Origin: Rostrohypoxylon terebratum
Lineage: Eukaryota > Ascomycota > Sordariomycetes > Xylariales > Hypoxylaceae
Direction of reading: 5' to 3'
DNA length: 64,000 bases
Assembly (NCBI GenBank): GCA_022497145.1
Contig: MU385878.1
Span: forward strand, 1-64,000
Positions 33,791-42,889 of this stretch are shown here, one piece after another (the first letter of the stretch is position 1; each line of letters starts with the position of its first letter). The notes beneath the pieces were generated by a model, which worked only from the letters and a program-made list of their open reading frames with translations, did no database searches and had not been told where the DNA came from. The translations under genes and the position numbers were made by a program.

Positions 33791-35050
33791 ATGGCCTCGA
33801 CTTCCGCATCGCTGCACCGCATACGTGCGCCTGTGCAGCGAGCCCTCAATTCCGCCGCGGCCGTAACCCGGTCCTACGCCACCATCCCAACAAACACACC
33901 GGACACAACGACATCCTCCGCAACCGCCAAACCTGCCCGCCGGCCCACGTACTTCAAGGACACGACGATAGCCTCCTTCGACGAGTTCCTCTCCTCCAAG
34001 TCCGCCTCCACCACAACGCTCTCGCCCACCGACGCGTACGAGCTGCGCACGGCCGAAGTCGGGCCCGCGTCGAACCGGCGGACGATAACGCGGCTGCCGG
34101 AATGGCTGAAGACGCCGATCCCAGCAGGCAACGACAACTACAAGCAGATCAAGAAGGACCTGAGGGGGCTGGGGCTGCACACGGTGTGCGAGGAGGCGCG
34201 GTGCCCGAACATCAGCGAGTGCTGGGGGGGCAGCAACAAGAACGCGGCGACGGCGACGATCATGCTGATGGGGGACACGTGCACGCGCGGGTGCCGCTTC
34301 TGCAGCGTCAAGACCAACCGCAAGCCGCCGCCGCTCGACCCGCACGAGCCCGAGCACGTGGCCGAGGCGCTCGCGCGCTGGGGGCTGGGGTACGTCGTGC
34401 TGACGAACGTGGACCGCGACGACCTCGCCGACGGCGGCGCGCACCATTTCGCCGAGACCATCCGCAAGATCAAGGCGAAGAAGCCGAGCTTGCTGGTCGA
34501 GGCGCTGACGGGTGATTTTATGGGCGATTCGGACATGGTTAAGGTTGTTGCGGATAGCGGACTCGATGTCTACGCGCATAATATGGAGACGGTGGAAGGG
34601 CTTACGCCGTATGTCAGGGATCGCAGGGCGACGTTTAGACAGAGTTTGAAGGTCCTGGAGCATGTGAAGAAGGTGCGTGGGGACCAGGGTATCATTACGA
34701 AGACGAGCTTTATGCTCGGGCTTGGTGAGCAGGAGCACGAGCTCACGGATGCGTTGAAGGAATTGAGGAATGTGGGGTGCGATGTCGTTACGTTTGGTCA
34801 GTACATGAGGCCTACGAAGAGACATCTAAAGGTCGAGAAGTACGTTACGCCTGATGAGTTCAAGATGTGGGAACAGCGTGCATTGGACATGGGGTTCATG
34901 TACGTGGCTAGCGGACCGCTCGTCAGGAGTAGTTACAAGGCCGGAGAGGCTTTCATCGAAAATGTGTTGAGGAAGCGGGCCGACGAGAGAGCGGTTGCTG
35001 CTGCCTCCGAGGGCAAGCTGGGACAGACCATCGCCATGGAGGGAGCGTAA
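33791..35050 (+). CDS. LIP5: Lipoyl synthase, mitochondrial (radical SAM)
   Basis: A single exon of 419 residues. Lipoyl synthase inserts two sulfurs into octanoyl groups on H-protein and the E2 subunits of 2-oxoacid dehydrogenases, in the mitochondrial matrix. The first ~75 residues are rich in Ser, Thr, Ala and Arg, as in a presequence. Both iron-sulfur cluster ligand sets are present. The auxiliary cluster set is Cys133, Cys138 and Cys144 in CEEARCPNISEC. The radical-SAM set is CxxxCxxC, Cys164, Cys168 and Cys171, in GDTCTRGCRFCS. The C-terminal RSSY that completes the auxiliary cluster follows GPLV. Nothing needed for activity is missing. The first 720 bases are strikingly GC-rich at third positions and the rest is not. 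GCV2, 11 kb upstream, belongs to a lipoate-dependent system. Confidence 0.96.
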   Translation: MASTSASLHRIRAPVQRALNSAAAVTRSYATIPTNTPDTTTSSATAKPARRPTYFKDTTIASFDEFLSSKSASTTTLSPTDAYELRTAEVGPASNRRTITRLPEWLKTPIPAGNDNYKQIKKDLRGLGLHTVCEEARCPNISECWGGSNKNAATATIMLMGDTCTRGCRFCSVKTNRKPPPLDPHEPEHVAEALARWGLGYVVLTNVDRDDLADGGAHHFAETIRKIKAKKPSLLVEALTGDFMGDSDMVKVVADSGLDVYAHNMETVEGLTPYVRDRRATFRQSLKVLEHVKKVRGDQGIITKTSFMLGLGEQEHELTDALKELRNVGCDVVTFGQYMRPTKRHLKVEKYVTPDEFKMWEQRALDMGFMYVASGPLVRSSYKAGEAFIENVLRKRADERAVAAASEGKLGQTIAMEGA

Positions 35051-35350
35051 ACCCAACCATTCCACCTGTTTATGATTATTGGCTTGGAGGGTATATATGT
35101 TCGACATATTTTATTCAACATGTATCAATAAAGGATTTGGGGAGGCCTCAGGACGGGCAGCATGGACTCGGCGCATTTAGACTTTGTGGGTTTGGTTTCG
35201 GGATCGTGCTCTATAGAAACGGTCGTCATGATCTTATTCAACCAGGATGCGACGGCCAAATTCAAATCTAATTGACGATCTAGCGTTGAATGTTTTGTTT
35301 GACTACACAGGTACATGAACTGTACTACTCAGCTGTCCTACTGGAACAGC
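35051..35350. other. Short spacer between convergent genes
   Basis: Exactly 300 bases separate the stop codons of LIP5 (+) and the aldo/keto reductase (-). It can only hold the two 3' untranslated regions; there is no gene. Confidence 0.6.
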
Positions 35351-36389
35351 TCAAATGATTTCGCCTCTAGTATCCTTCACCGCATCCCACAGCTTATCTA
35401 CTAACTTGAGCAAATCCTCAGACAACGGCCCCTTGTTCGCCAACTCCACCGTCTGCACGACCTGCTTCGTCTTACTCGCGCCTATCAACACGCCATCCTC
35501 ATCGCCTAACTGCGAATGATGCACAATCCATCTTACCGCGACCTCTAGGGGCTCAGCCCCGTTTGCCCTCGTCTTTTCATCAAACGTCTTCACCGCGGCA
35601 ACTAAATCCGGCGCTCCGAACACGCGCCTCATAGCCCCGCCCAACGGGTTCGCCGGGTCGAACCGGGTACCCGCGGTCCGATCGTTGCTCAGATTTCCGG
35701 TTAGAAGCCCGGAGGCGATGAAGCGAAAGGCATTGAGCCGGATACCGTGGGCGCGGAGGAGCGGAAGGAGTTTGGTCTCGACGCCGCGTGATACAATGCT
35801 GTATTCGGCTTGATAACATGCGGGTTTGCGCCACCCGTGTTCGTCGCAGAGGGCGACGATGCGTTCAAGAGTTGGAATGGGGACGTTTGACACACCCCAC
35901 TATTCCAAGTCAGCTTATCCGAGTTTCAAATTACAAAGGGGAGGGAGGGATATCTACAGCCTTGCAATGTCCCGACTCAATCTGTTCATTAAACCCCCGT
36001 ATCTGCTCCTCGAGCGGCGTCGTCGGGTCCGCTCGGTGTATATGCAGCACATTAATGCCCTCACCCTCGGGTTTCTTCAATCTCCCCAGACTCCCCTCGA
36101 CGGATTTTTGGATATTTTCACGGGTCAAGTCTCCGCTGCTGTCTTTCCGCGTATCGGTGTACACTTTCGTGTCAACCGCGAAGTCTTTGCTGATATCCAC
36201 CGTCTCCCCGATCAGCTCCTCCGATCGCCCCGGGTTCAGCGGCGGGTACCGCGCTCCCGAGTCCAAACGATGGATGCCGAGACCCTTGATGGTTTTGAGC
36301 ACGGCTCGGACGGACTCGGCGTTTTGGAACTCGGAGCTATCCATACCGAAGCCGGCTGTGCCGAAGATAAGCTGCGGAGGCATTTTCAA
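35351..36389 (-). CDS. Aldo/keto reductase (AKR7-like)
   Basis: Two exons, 36389-35958 and 35899-35351, joined in phase 0 over a 58-nt intron, giving 326 residues. The product is an NADPH-dependent oxidoreductase of the aldo/keto reductase fold. The catalytic tetrad is visible: Asp43 and Tyr48 in RLDSGARYP, Lys75 in AVDTKVYT, and His118 in VLHIHRADP. The second exon opens with WGVSNVPIPTLERIV, the strand-7 region after HRAD...LEEQIRGF. GVLIGASKTKQV matches the cofactor-binding IGAS segment. The closest named family is probably AKR7 (aflatoxin-aldehyde reductase type) or its fungal relatives; the physiological substrate cannot be told from sequence. An ATG two codons downstream (36383) is an equally good start. 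It is convergent with LIP5. Confidence 0.88.
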
Positions 36390-37664
36390 TTCGATATTTC
36401 TTTTCTTATTCCTGTTTTCCTACATATATCCGCCCATTTTACAAGTTGTTAAAGAGGAGTTTATGAAAATTGAAAACTAAAAAGATCTAACATTATCATA
36501 TAGGACAATACTCGATTTAGGTACCTGCCTAGAACATAGTTGCCCAGGTTTGTAACCAACATTCTCTTTTTATCATCAGCGAGCCGGGCCAACACCAACA
36601 CCGAGAGGCTTAGGTAATACGGAGCTTCGGAGGGTCGATTGACGATATTTCCGTCTTGACCCGAGATTGTAATCGATTGGCCAAAAAAATGACAATTTCC
36701 AACGAGGAAATCCGAGCCGGACCAGTAATCATCTCGACTGCAAACCCGCAGACCCGTCGGGAGGCTTCCAGTTGTGGTATTCCCGGACAATGGGGGCGAG
36801 ACCCTTTAGCGCTACGGCGTTGTCGATGCTGATAACGGAACCCGAATACGATCATGGCCGCGGCCAAAGGAGACCTGGTAGATTGCTTATTAATAGCCTC
36901 AACATCACGAAAACCCGAGCCCCTGAGGCTTCGGAGAATGAGTTGAGAAACAGGATGACTACTACGACAGGTATGCCACATCCGAATCCTCATAAATATT
37001 CTAGTAAACCACGCTGATTGAATCTTCATATTTCACAGGACTAAAAATCTTTTTTTTGGCTTACACAGTGTACTTAGGTACCTAAGGTAGCTAATCTGAT
37101 GTTATTTACTATCATTTACTCTGTATATGGCTACCTAAGGTAGGCAGGTTGGTACTTAGGCTGCTACAGAGTAAGTAGGTAGGTATGTACCTATATACTT
37201 GGGTATTAGTCTAGTCATAAGGCTCAGCTAAGGGCTTTCCCCGCGCCCGTTTTATCCTTGAACGATGCCTTTCCTCCATTTCCCAGAAAAACATTTCCTC
37301 TGCGTGCTCATGAGTTAGAATTATAATCATCGGAAATATTTGCCTAGCGTATACCTATCGACGCAACGCATCTCTTCGACCATCCCTTCTTGCCCGAGAT
37401 TAGTTCAACCGCTCTGCAAGCACTCGCTATACCTCAGCTTCCTGAAAATCTAGTTTGCCTTGTGTTAACCCGATCGCCTTCTGGATCTGGTAGATAAACG
37501 ATGGCATGACAACAACCATATTCTAGTAAGGATCCACCTTTTCATTTCCATTTTCTCCCTTTGTCATTACACTTGGTCCATCAGTTAACAGATGCTAATT
37601 ATCCGGTAGATGTTAAATCGATAGAGTGATCCCGGAGCAATCGACCACATAAACTGGTTATGCC
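36390..37664. other. Intergenic region between the reductase and NLR-like genes
   Basis: About 1.3 kb between two genes that face away from each other, so it should contain both promoters. TACCTAAGGTAGC-type palindromes lie at 37074-37090 and 37133-37145. Small frames here overlap on both strands and have no motif. Confidence 0.5.
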
Positions 37665-39027
37665 ATGGGTCACCAACTATCAGTAGAAGACTTCGAGATC
37701 GCCATAATATGTGCTTTGAAGGTAGAGAGTGATGCAGTCGTGGCTGCATTTGATGAGCTTCTAGAGGGAAGTGATGCGGTCCCTCCGTTAGCCAAAGACA
37801 GGCTGGATGCCAACGCTTACACTATAGGCGTAATGGGAGATCACCATGTTGTCCTCGCACACATGCCAAATTACGGCATAAGTAGCTCAGCAATTGTGGC
37901 TACCGACCTTCGACGCACATTTCCAAATATTAAAGTCGCTTTCGTCGTCGGTGTGTGTGGCGGGGTACCCAAGATCAAAGAAGATGACATTATGCTTGGC
38001 GATGTTATCATAAGTACACGGGTTATCCAATATGGCCTCGGTCGCGAGTTTACGCACGAGTTTCGGCCGATCGATACTACAGGCCGCGAACCCTGCCCTG
38101 AACTCAGATCATATCTGAATAAGATGCAAGGTGAACAAGAGTTGTCGCATCTGGAGGAAAGAACCCTAGAATACCTCAATGCTCCGCGCAAATCGGATTG
38201 GCAGCCAAAATGTAAACATCCAGGTATGGAGAACGACAAGCTCTTCGCCCCAACTCACCGGCACAAACATCACCAAAAGGGGTTATGCGAGACTTGCGAC
38301 AAGTGCCTGGATGACGAAAACCCCCCCTGTAAGGAATCCGAAACGTTGGATTGCACAATATTAGGTTGTCATGAGGTTGTAATGCGGCAGCGGAAACCGC
38401 CTTCTACACAGCTCGACGAGGCGGGTGCTGTGGGATCAATTCCTAGGTCTTTGAGACCCCACGTGTACTTTGGCGCCTTCGGGTCAGCGGACAAAGTCAT
38501 GAAGTCTAGTACAGAGCGAGACCGGCTTGTCAAAGAACTTGGTATAGTGGCACTGGAGATGGAAGGAGGTGGTGCATGGGGGACGGTTCCTTGTGTCATC
38601 ATCAAAGGGGTTTGCGACTACTCGGACAGTCATAAAAATAAGGTCTGGCAACCATACGCCGCAGCTACAGCAGCGTGTTGCTGTAAAGCCTTTTTGGTTC
38701 CGTGGTGGAAGTCAGTCACTAAGAATAGGGTTCAGGCCACAGGTACGTAATATATGGCTCTTCAGCATATTCAAATTGATTCTAACATCGTGGTGACCAG
38801 GCAATACCGACCCCCAAACGCGCGAATTCATCCAGAATCTTTTTGCCTTAGACCCTCCATCAGCCAGATCTCAGATTGAACTAGACAATGGCGACTTACT
38901 CCCTGGGACCGGGTCGTGGTTATTTGCCCCGCCGCTATGCACAAGTGAAGAAACTGAAGCAAACCCCCAAGACCTTCAAAGCCCATACCTCATGTTCAAC
39001 AAGTGGTGGACGGATGACCAAGCTTAG
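37665..39027 (+). CDS. Part translatable as is: PNP-domain protein ending at the TAG
   Basis: If the first in-frame stop is real, translation from 37665 gives a protein of about 433 residues (exons 37665-38742 and 38801-39027). It contains the whole PNP-like domain and a linker (LLPGTGSWLF) but no NACHT ATPase. A Cys/His-rich insertion (about 38250-38375, with CETCDKC and CTILGCHE) splits the PNP-like region; it replaces what is usually a short Cys-containing loop. A PNP-only product could still bind or cleave nucleosides, but would lack the oligomerisation motor. This entry describes the same DNA as the preceding one, read literally. Confidence 0.55.
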
Positions 39028-42000
39028 GTTCTATGGATACGTGGAGACCCGGGTAAAGGAAAGACGATGCTGGCGGTGTCATTGATTGATGAACTCGATC
39101 GACGAATCAAGGATATCAAGAAACAGGAACCTAGCAAACATGTATTGGCCTACTTCTTTTGTGACCATCAAGTCATGGAAAGAAGTCATGCCGCTTATGT
39201 TATTCGATCACTACTCTGGCAAGTACTGTCAAACTTCCCCGAGCTTGCTACACCACTCTGTCGGAAATTTGAAAAACAAAAAAGCGAGGGACTGTTCTCA
39301 ACGTCAGACTCTGCACTTTACCTTCTATTGTCCGTACTCAAGGAAACTTGCGTCGACCCGAAGCTCCGCGTTTATTTAGTCATCGATGCGCTTGATGAAT
39401 GTTCAGAAGGATCTCGCGATATATTGCTAAAATATCTAGGAAGCACTCAGAATCAACTTAGAATTAAATGGCTTATTACGGTCAGAAACGACGTAGAGCT
39501 CTGGGGTGGAGCTCTGGCAGTGAGCTTGGAAGATAACAAACGATTCGTCGACGGGGCAGTCGACCAATATGTGAGCAAGAAAGTTCAAGAGCTAGCGTCG
39601 GTTAAACATTACGATGACGAATTACGAGCTTCTGTCGATAAACACCTTCGCCAGACAGCTGATGGCACTTTTCTGTGGGTTTCCCTAGTATGTAAAGAGC
39701 TGGCGAAACCCAAAGTCAAGTCGGTCAACACAATGAGGATCTTATCTGAGCTACCCCGCGGATTGGCCCCATTGTACCGACGGATACTCGAACAAGTACT
39801 GGACAACAGAGAGTTCCCTGAACATGTTGTTTATGCAATTAGAATCCTACAAGCGGTTCTCGTTGCGTTTCGACCACTTTCCCTCAAAGAACTAGCTATT
39901 GCCGCTGGCTTGCCAAAGAACTACCAGGATCGGGAGCGCTGGATCCAAGAATGCGTCGAGTCATGTGGATCGTTCGTCAGCGTCCAAGAGGGGACTGGCC
40001 ACGTTATTCTCATTCATCGGTCTGTCGAGGATTACTTGACTCCAAAGCACTGCAGTCATCCAAGAGAGTGCAAATTAGCAGCGATGTACTGTCGAACCCC
40101 AGATGTGTGCCGCTGTTCGACCAAATGCCTCACACCAAAACTATATCCAAGCAAAGATAAATATCCAGAGAATTTTTATTCTGTATCCACTGCTAGCCTG
40201 ATTTTCCCAGCTGAAGCCTCGAAATTGCACCTCGACATGTCGTATCGATGCATAGAATATGTAAAGTGTCAAGTATTCCCTCGAGTCTTTGTGAGCTCTA
40301 CACAGGATGCTCAACAAACTCGCAAATCATTTGTCACTTCTATATGCGAACTCCCTATGACATCTTACGCTCTGCTATACTTTGGGTTACATGTAGCAAC
40401 TTCTCACCAAGTGGAACGAGCCTGGTTCTCTATGCACATGGCACAATTTCATCAGTTTTTCTGTCAGTGGCTAGATTGCATGGAGTGGCTTCAAGACCCC
40501 AAAGAATTTACCTCTGGCAACTATAAATCTGCACAAATCGAGGCGTTGCGAATTTTTGGCTCCACAGGAGCTCTAGCGATTGATCAAGAAGCTTTAGAAT
40601 TGTGGAAAGTCACGGGAGACACGAGTATTGTATTCATCATGCTGGTGGAGGTGGACAATGAAGCAATCATGGAGATAATGATAAGAAAAATGGCTGATGC
40701 AATTACCTCGGAGCGCTGCTCTCGTGGAAAGACAGCCCTTCATTATGCAGTAGAATATGGGAATGAAGTGATGGCACGCACTCTGATTCAAGCCGGGGCC
40801 GATGTCAACTCACAAGACATGCGTGGGAAAACTCCACTACGCCAGGCCATCGACAATAACGACATTATGATGGCCTCGCTGCTTATCAGGAGTGGTGCGT
40901 CGGTTTCAATCGCAGACGAGAGGGGCCATACATTACTACACATTGCAGAGGATGAGGACCGGGGGGCCAAAGAACAAACTAGAGACCGGTCTATTGAGAG
41001 TATGATCAAGTTCCTCATTAATAAGTAAGCTGATTCAGTGTCAATCGTTGACAAAAGAGGGTTTACCCCGTTACACCGGGCAGCGGCAGGTAATTACGAA
41101 CTCATCGTTCAGTTGCTCATTGACTCTGGCGCCGATGTCAACGCTACAGACAAAGACCGGTGGACATCGTTACATTGGGCAGCAGACAAAAACAAGGAGT
41201 CTATGGCCCGCAGACTCCTCAAGAATAGCAGTGATCCGAATCTTGCCGATAAGTTTGGAAGGACTGCCTTGCATTGGGCTGCGCAAAAGGGCTATATTGG
41301 GATGACAAGCTTGCTACTGGAAGGGGGGGCTAATGCCAATGCTCTTGATAGTTTTTCTGGAGTGACTGCCCTGCACTTGGCAATTCACAAACGCCACAAG
41401 GACGTGGTTCTACTGCTGCTCAAGAATCATGCGGACCCTAATACCCACCTTAAAACTACGAGGGAAATGCCCAAGATAGATAGTAGGCTGTATCTAAAAC
41501 CACCCTTCTGTCATTTAGAGATTCTTCTTGAGAAAGACTACGATAAGACTCAGAGCGTCGTTACTGCAGGATTCCTTTTACACTGGGCAAACATGGAGAT
41601 GGCAACGCTACTCCTGGACAATGGCGCTAACCTAAACATTCAAGAGACAAAATTTAACACGAGCCCATTGACATGTGCAGTGATGCGTTTGGATCGAGAC
41701 GTAATGGAATTGTTTTTACAGAAAGGTGCCGACCCTAACCTCAAAGACGTCTTGGGAAGAACAGCATTGTTTTACGCACAGAAATTGTGGGAATTTGAAA
41801 TGCTGGTCGAATATGGTGCTGATGTGAATGCCGCGGATCTTTACGGCGCGACACTCCTACACATCAGTGCTCGGTTTTTGAAACCAGAGCGGGTGAAACT
41901 ATTACTCAACAAGGGAGCGAATCCGTTGGCAAAGGATAGAGGGGGAATGACTCCTTTGCAACAACTTGAGCTGGGAATGCTGGAAATAGAGGAACAAGAC

Positions 42001-42141
42001 TCGGAATTGTCTCGGGATGACGACTCAAAGAATGGTTCAAATACAGGTCAGCTGAAGCTTGCTTTTGAAGAGATAAAAGAGATCCTAGAGGTGTCTATGG
42101 AAGGAGATACCATACATACCTACAAAACTGCTAAAGAATGA
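37665..42141 (+). pseudogene. PNP-NACHT-ankyrin STAND (NLR-like) gene with two in-frame stops
   Basis: Exon 1 is 37665-38742 and exon 2 is 38801-42141, joined over a 58-nt intron. Together they form one continuous frame of 1473 codons, apart from TAG at 39025-39027 and TAA at 41026-41028. The first ~350 residues are a purine-nucleoside-phosphorylase-like sensor (FEIAIICALKVESDAV, VGVCGGVPKI, VALEMEGGGAW, KGVCDYSDSHKNKVWQPYAA). The NACHT ATPase follows, with Walker A GDPGKGKTM and Walker B LVIDALDEC. About ten ankyrin repeats close the protein. This is a known fungal NLR architecture linked to non-self recognition and programmed cell death. The first stop falls six codons before Walker A, the second inside an ankyrin repeat. 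Both are one C-to-T change from a Gln codon. The copy may be decayed, RIP-scarred, or corrected at the RNA level. Confidence 0.8.
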
Positions 42142-42369
42142 GTTTCGTCATGGAAGATATGTACCTATATAGTGACGGGAATCACCATATTAGGGTCATG
42201 TCAAAATGAAAGGTAATCGATTATGTATTCTCTAAGTTCTACGAGCTATCGTTCTAGCTATTGTAATATGTCTTATGCGTGGTAGACATGCGTGCCAGGT
42301 GCGTGTGCCAAGCCAGGTGCTCCCAACATCTCCCCATCCTCGACAAAAGACAACGTCCTCGTTGTCTTC

Positions 42370-42889
42370 TCATTTTTTACGTCGGATAGTTCGGGTCGCA
42401 TCGCCGCTGTTGGCCTTTCTTTTGGTAGGCGTACAGGCAAGGGAAGCTGCAGGCGACTTTGCAATGAGGATGTCCATCTTCTCTTTCAGCTCTTCGACGC
42501 TATCCCACAAAGCTCTTAGTAGTTTGCCGTCTTCGGTCAGTTCCGGCGCTTTGGCGATTCGTCTCTCTCCCTCGTCCTCTGAGCTTGATGCGTCTTCGAT
42601 AGTGTTCCACCAGCGGTCCCAAATGGGGGGACATTTTTCTCTTAGCCGGATCAATCGTAAGCCAAACCAGGCCCGTTTCCTTGAGCAAGACTGATATGGT
42701 CGTTGGTAGGGTCCCGAATCCATCTTTGCGGCTGTCGCCGTAGATCCGGATGGCTTCGAGCATCTCTCGGGTTGGAATCAGGAATTTTTGAGATGGCTTT
42801 ACCAGACCTTTAGTCTCTTCCAGAAAGGACTGCACCGCTAGAAGCCGTACCTTCGCTTCCAAGTACGGCTCAGATTCGCTTGGTTGCAT
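42370..42889 (-). pseudogene. Unknown acidic-tail protein gene with single-base frameshift
   Basis: I do not recognise this gene. Two overlapping minus-strand frames look like one gene. The first (42889 down to about 42630) starts MQPSESEPYLEAKVRLLAV and has amphipathic helices up to TIDPAKRKMSP. The second continues with WDRWWNTIEDASSSEDEGE, a helical LRALWDSVEELKEKMDIL, and a basic tail ending at 42370. The frame changes next to a G6 run at 42625-42630 (C6 in the gene); removing one base would join them. After the slip the first frame runs on only as low-grade Arg-rich sequence to 42500. A sequencing slip, a natural frameshift mutation, or an unrecognised intron are all possible. Confidence 0.45.

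Noticed and set aside
33637..34515. 292-codon frame over the LIP5 start
   Set aside because: Arg/Ala-rich shadow of the GC-rich first part of lipoyl synthase in another phase; the real frame carries all cluster ligands.
33722..34825. 367-codon antisense frame under LIP5
   Set aside because: Antisense shadow created by high third-position GC; Arg/Val-rich and without motif.
41024..41040. Possible 17-nt intron (GTAAGC to TTCAG) spanning the TAA of the NLR-like gene
   Set aside because: Far below workable intron length, and removing it would break the reading frame.
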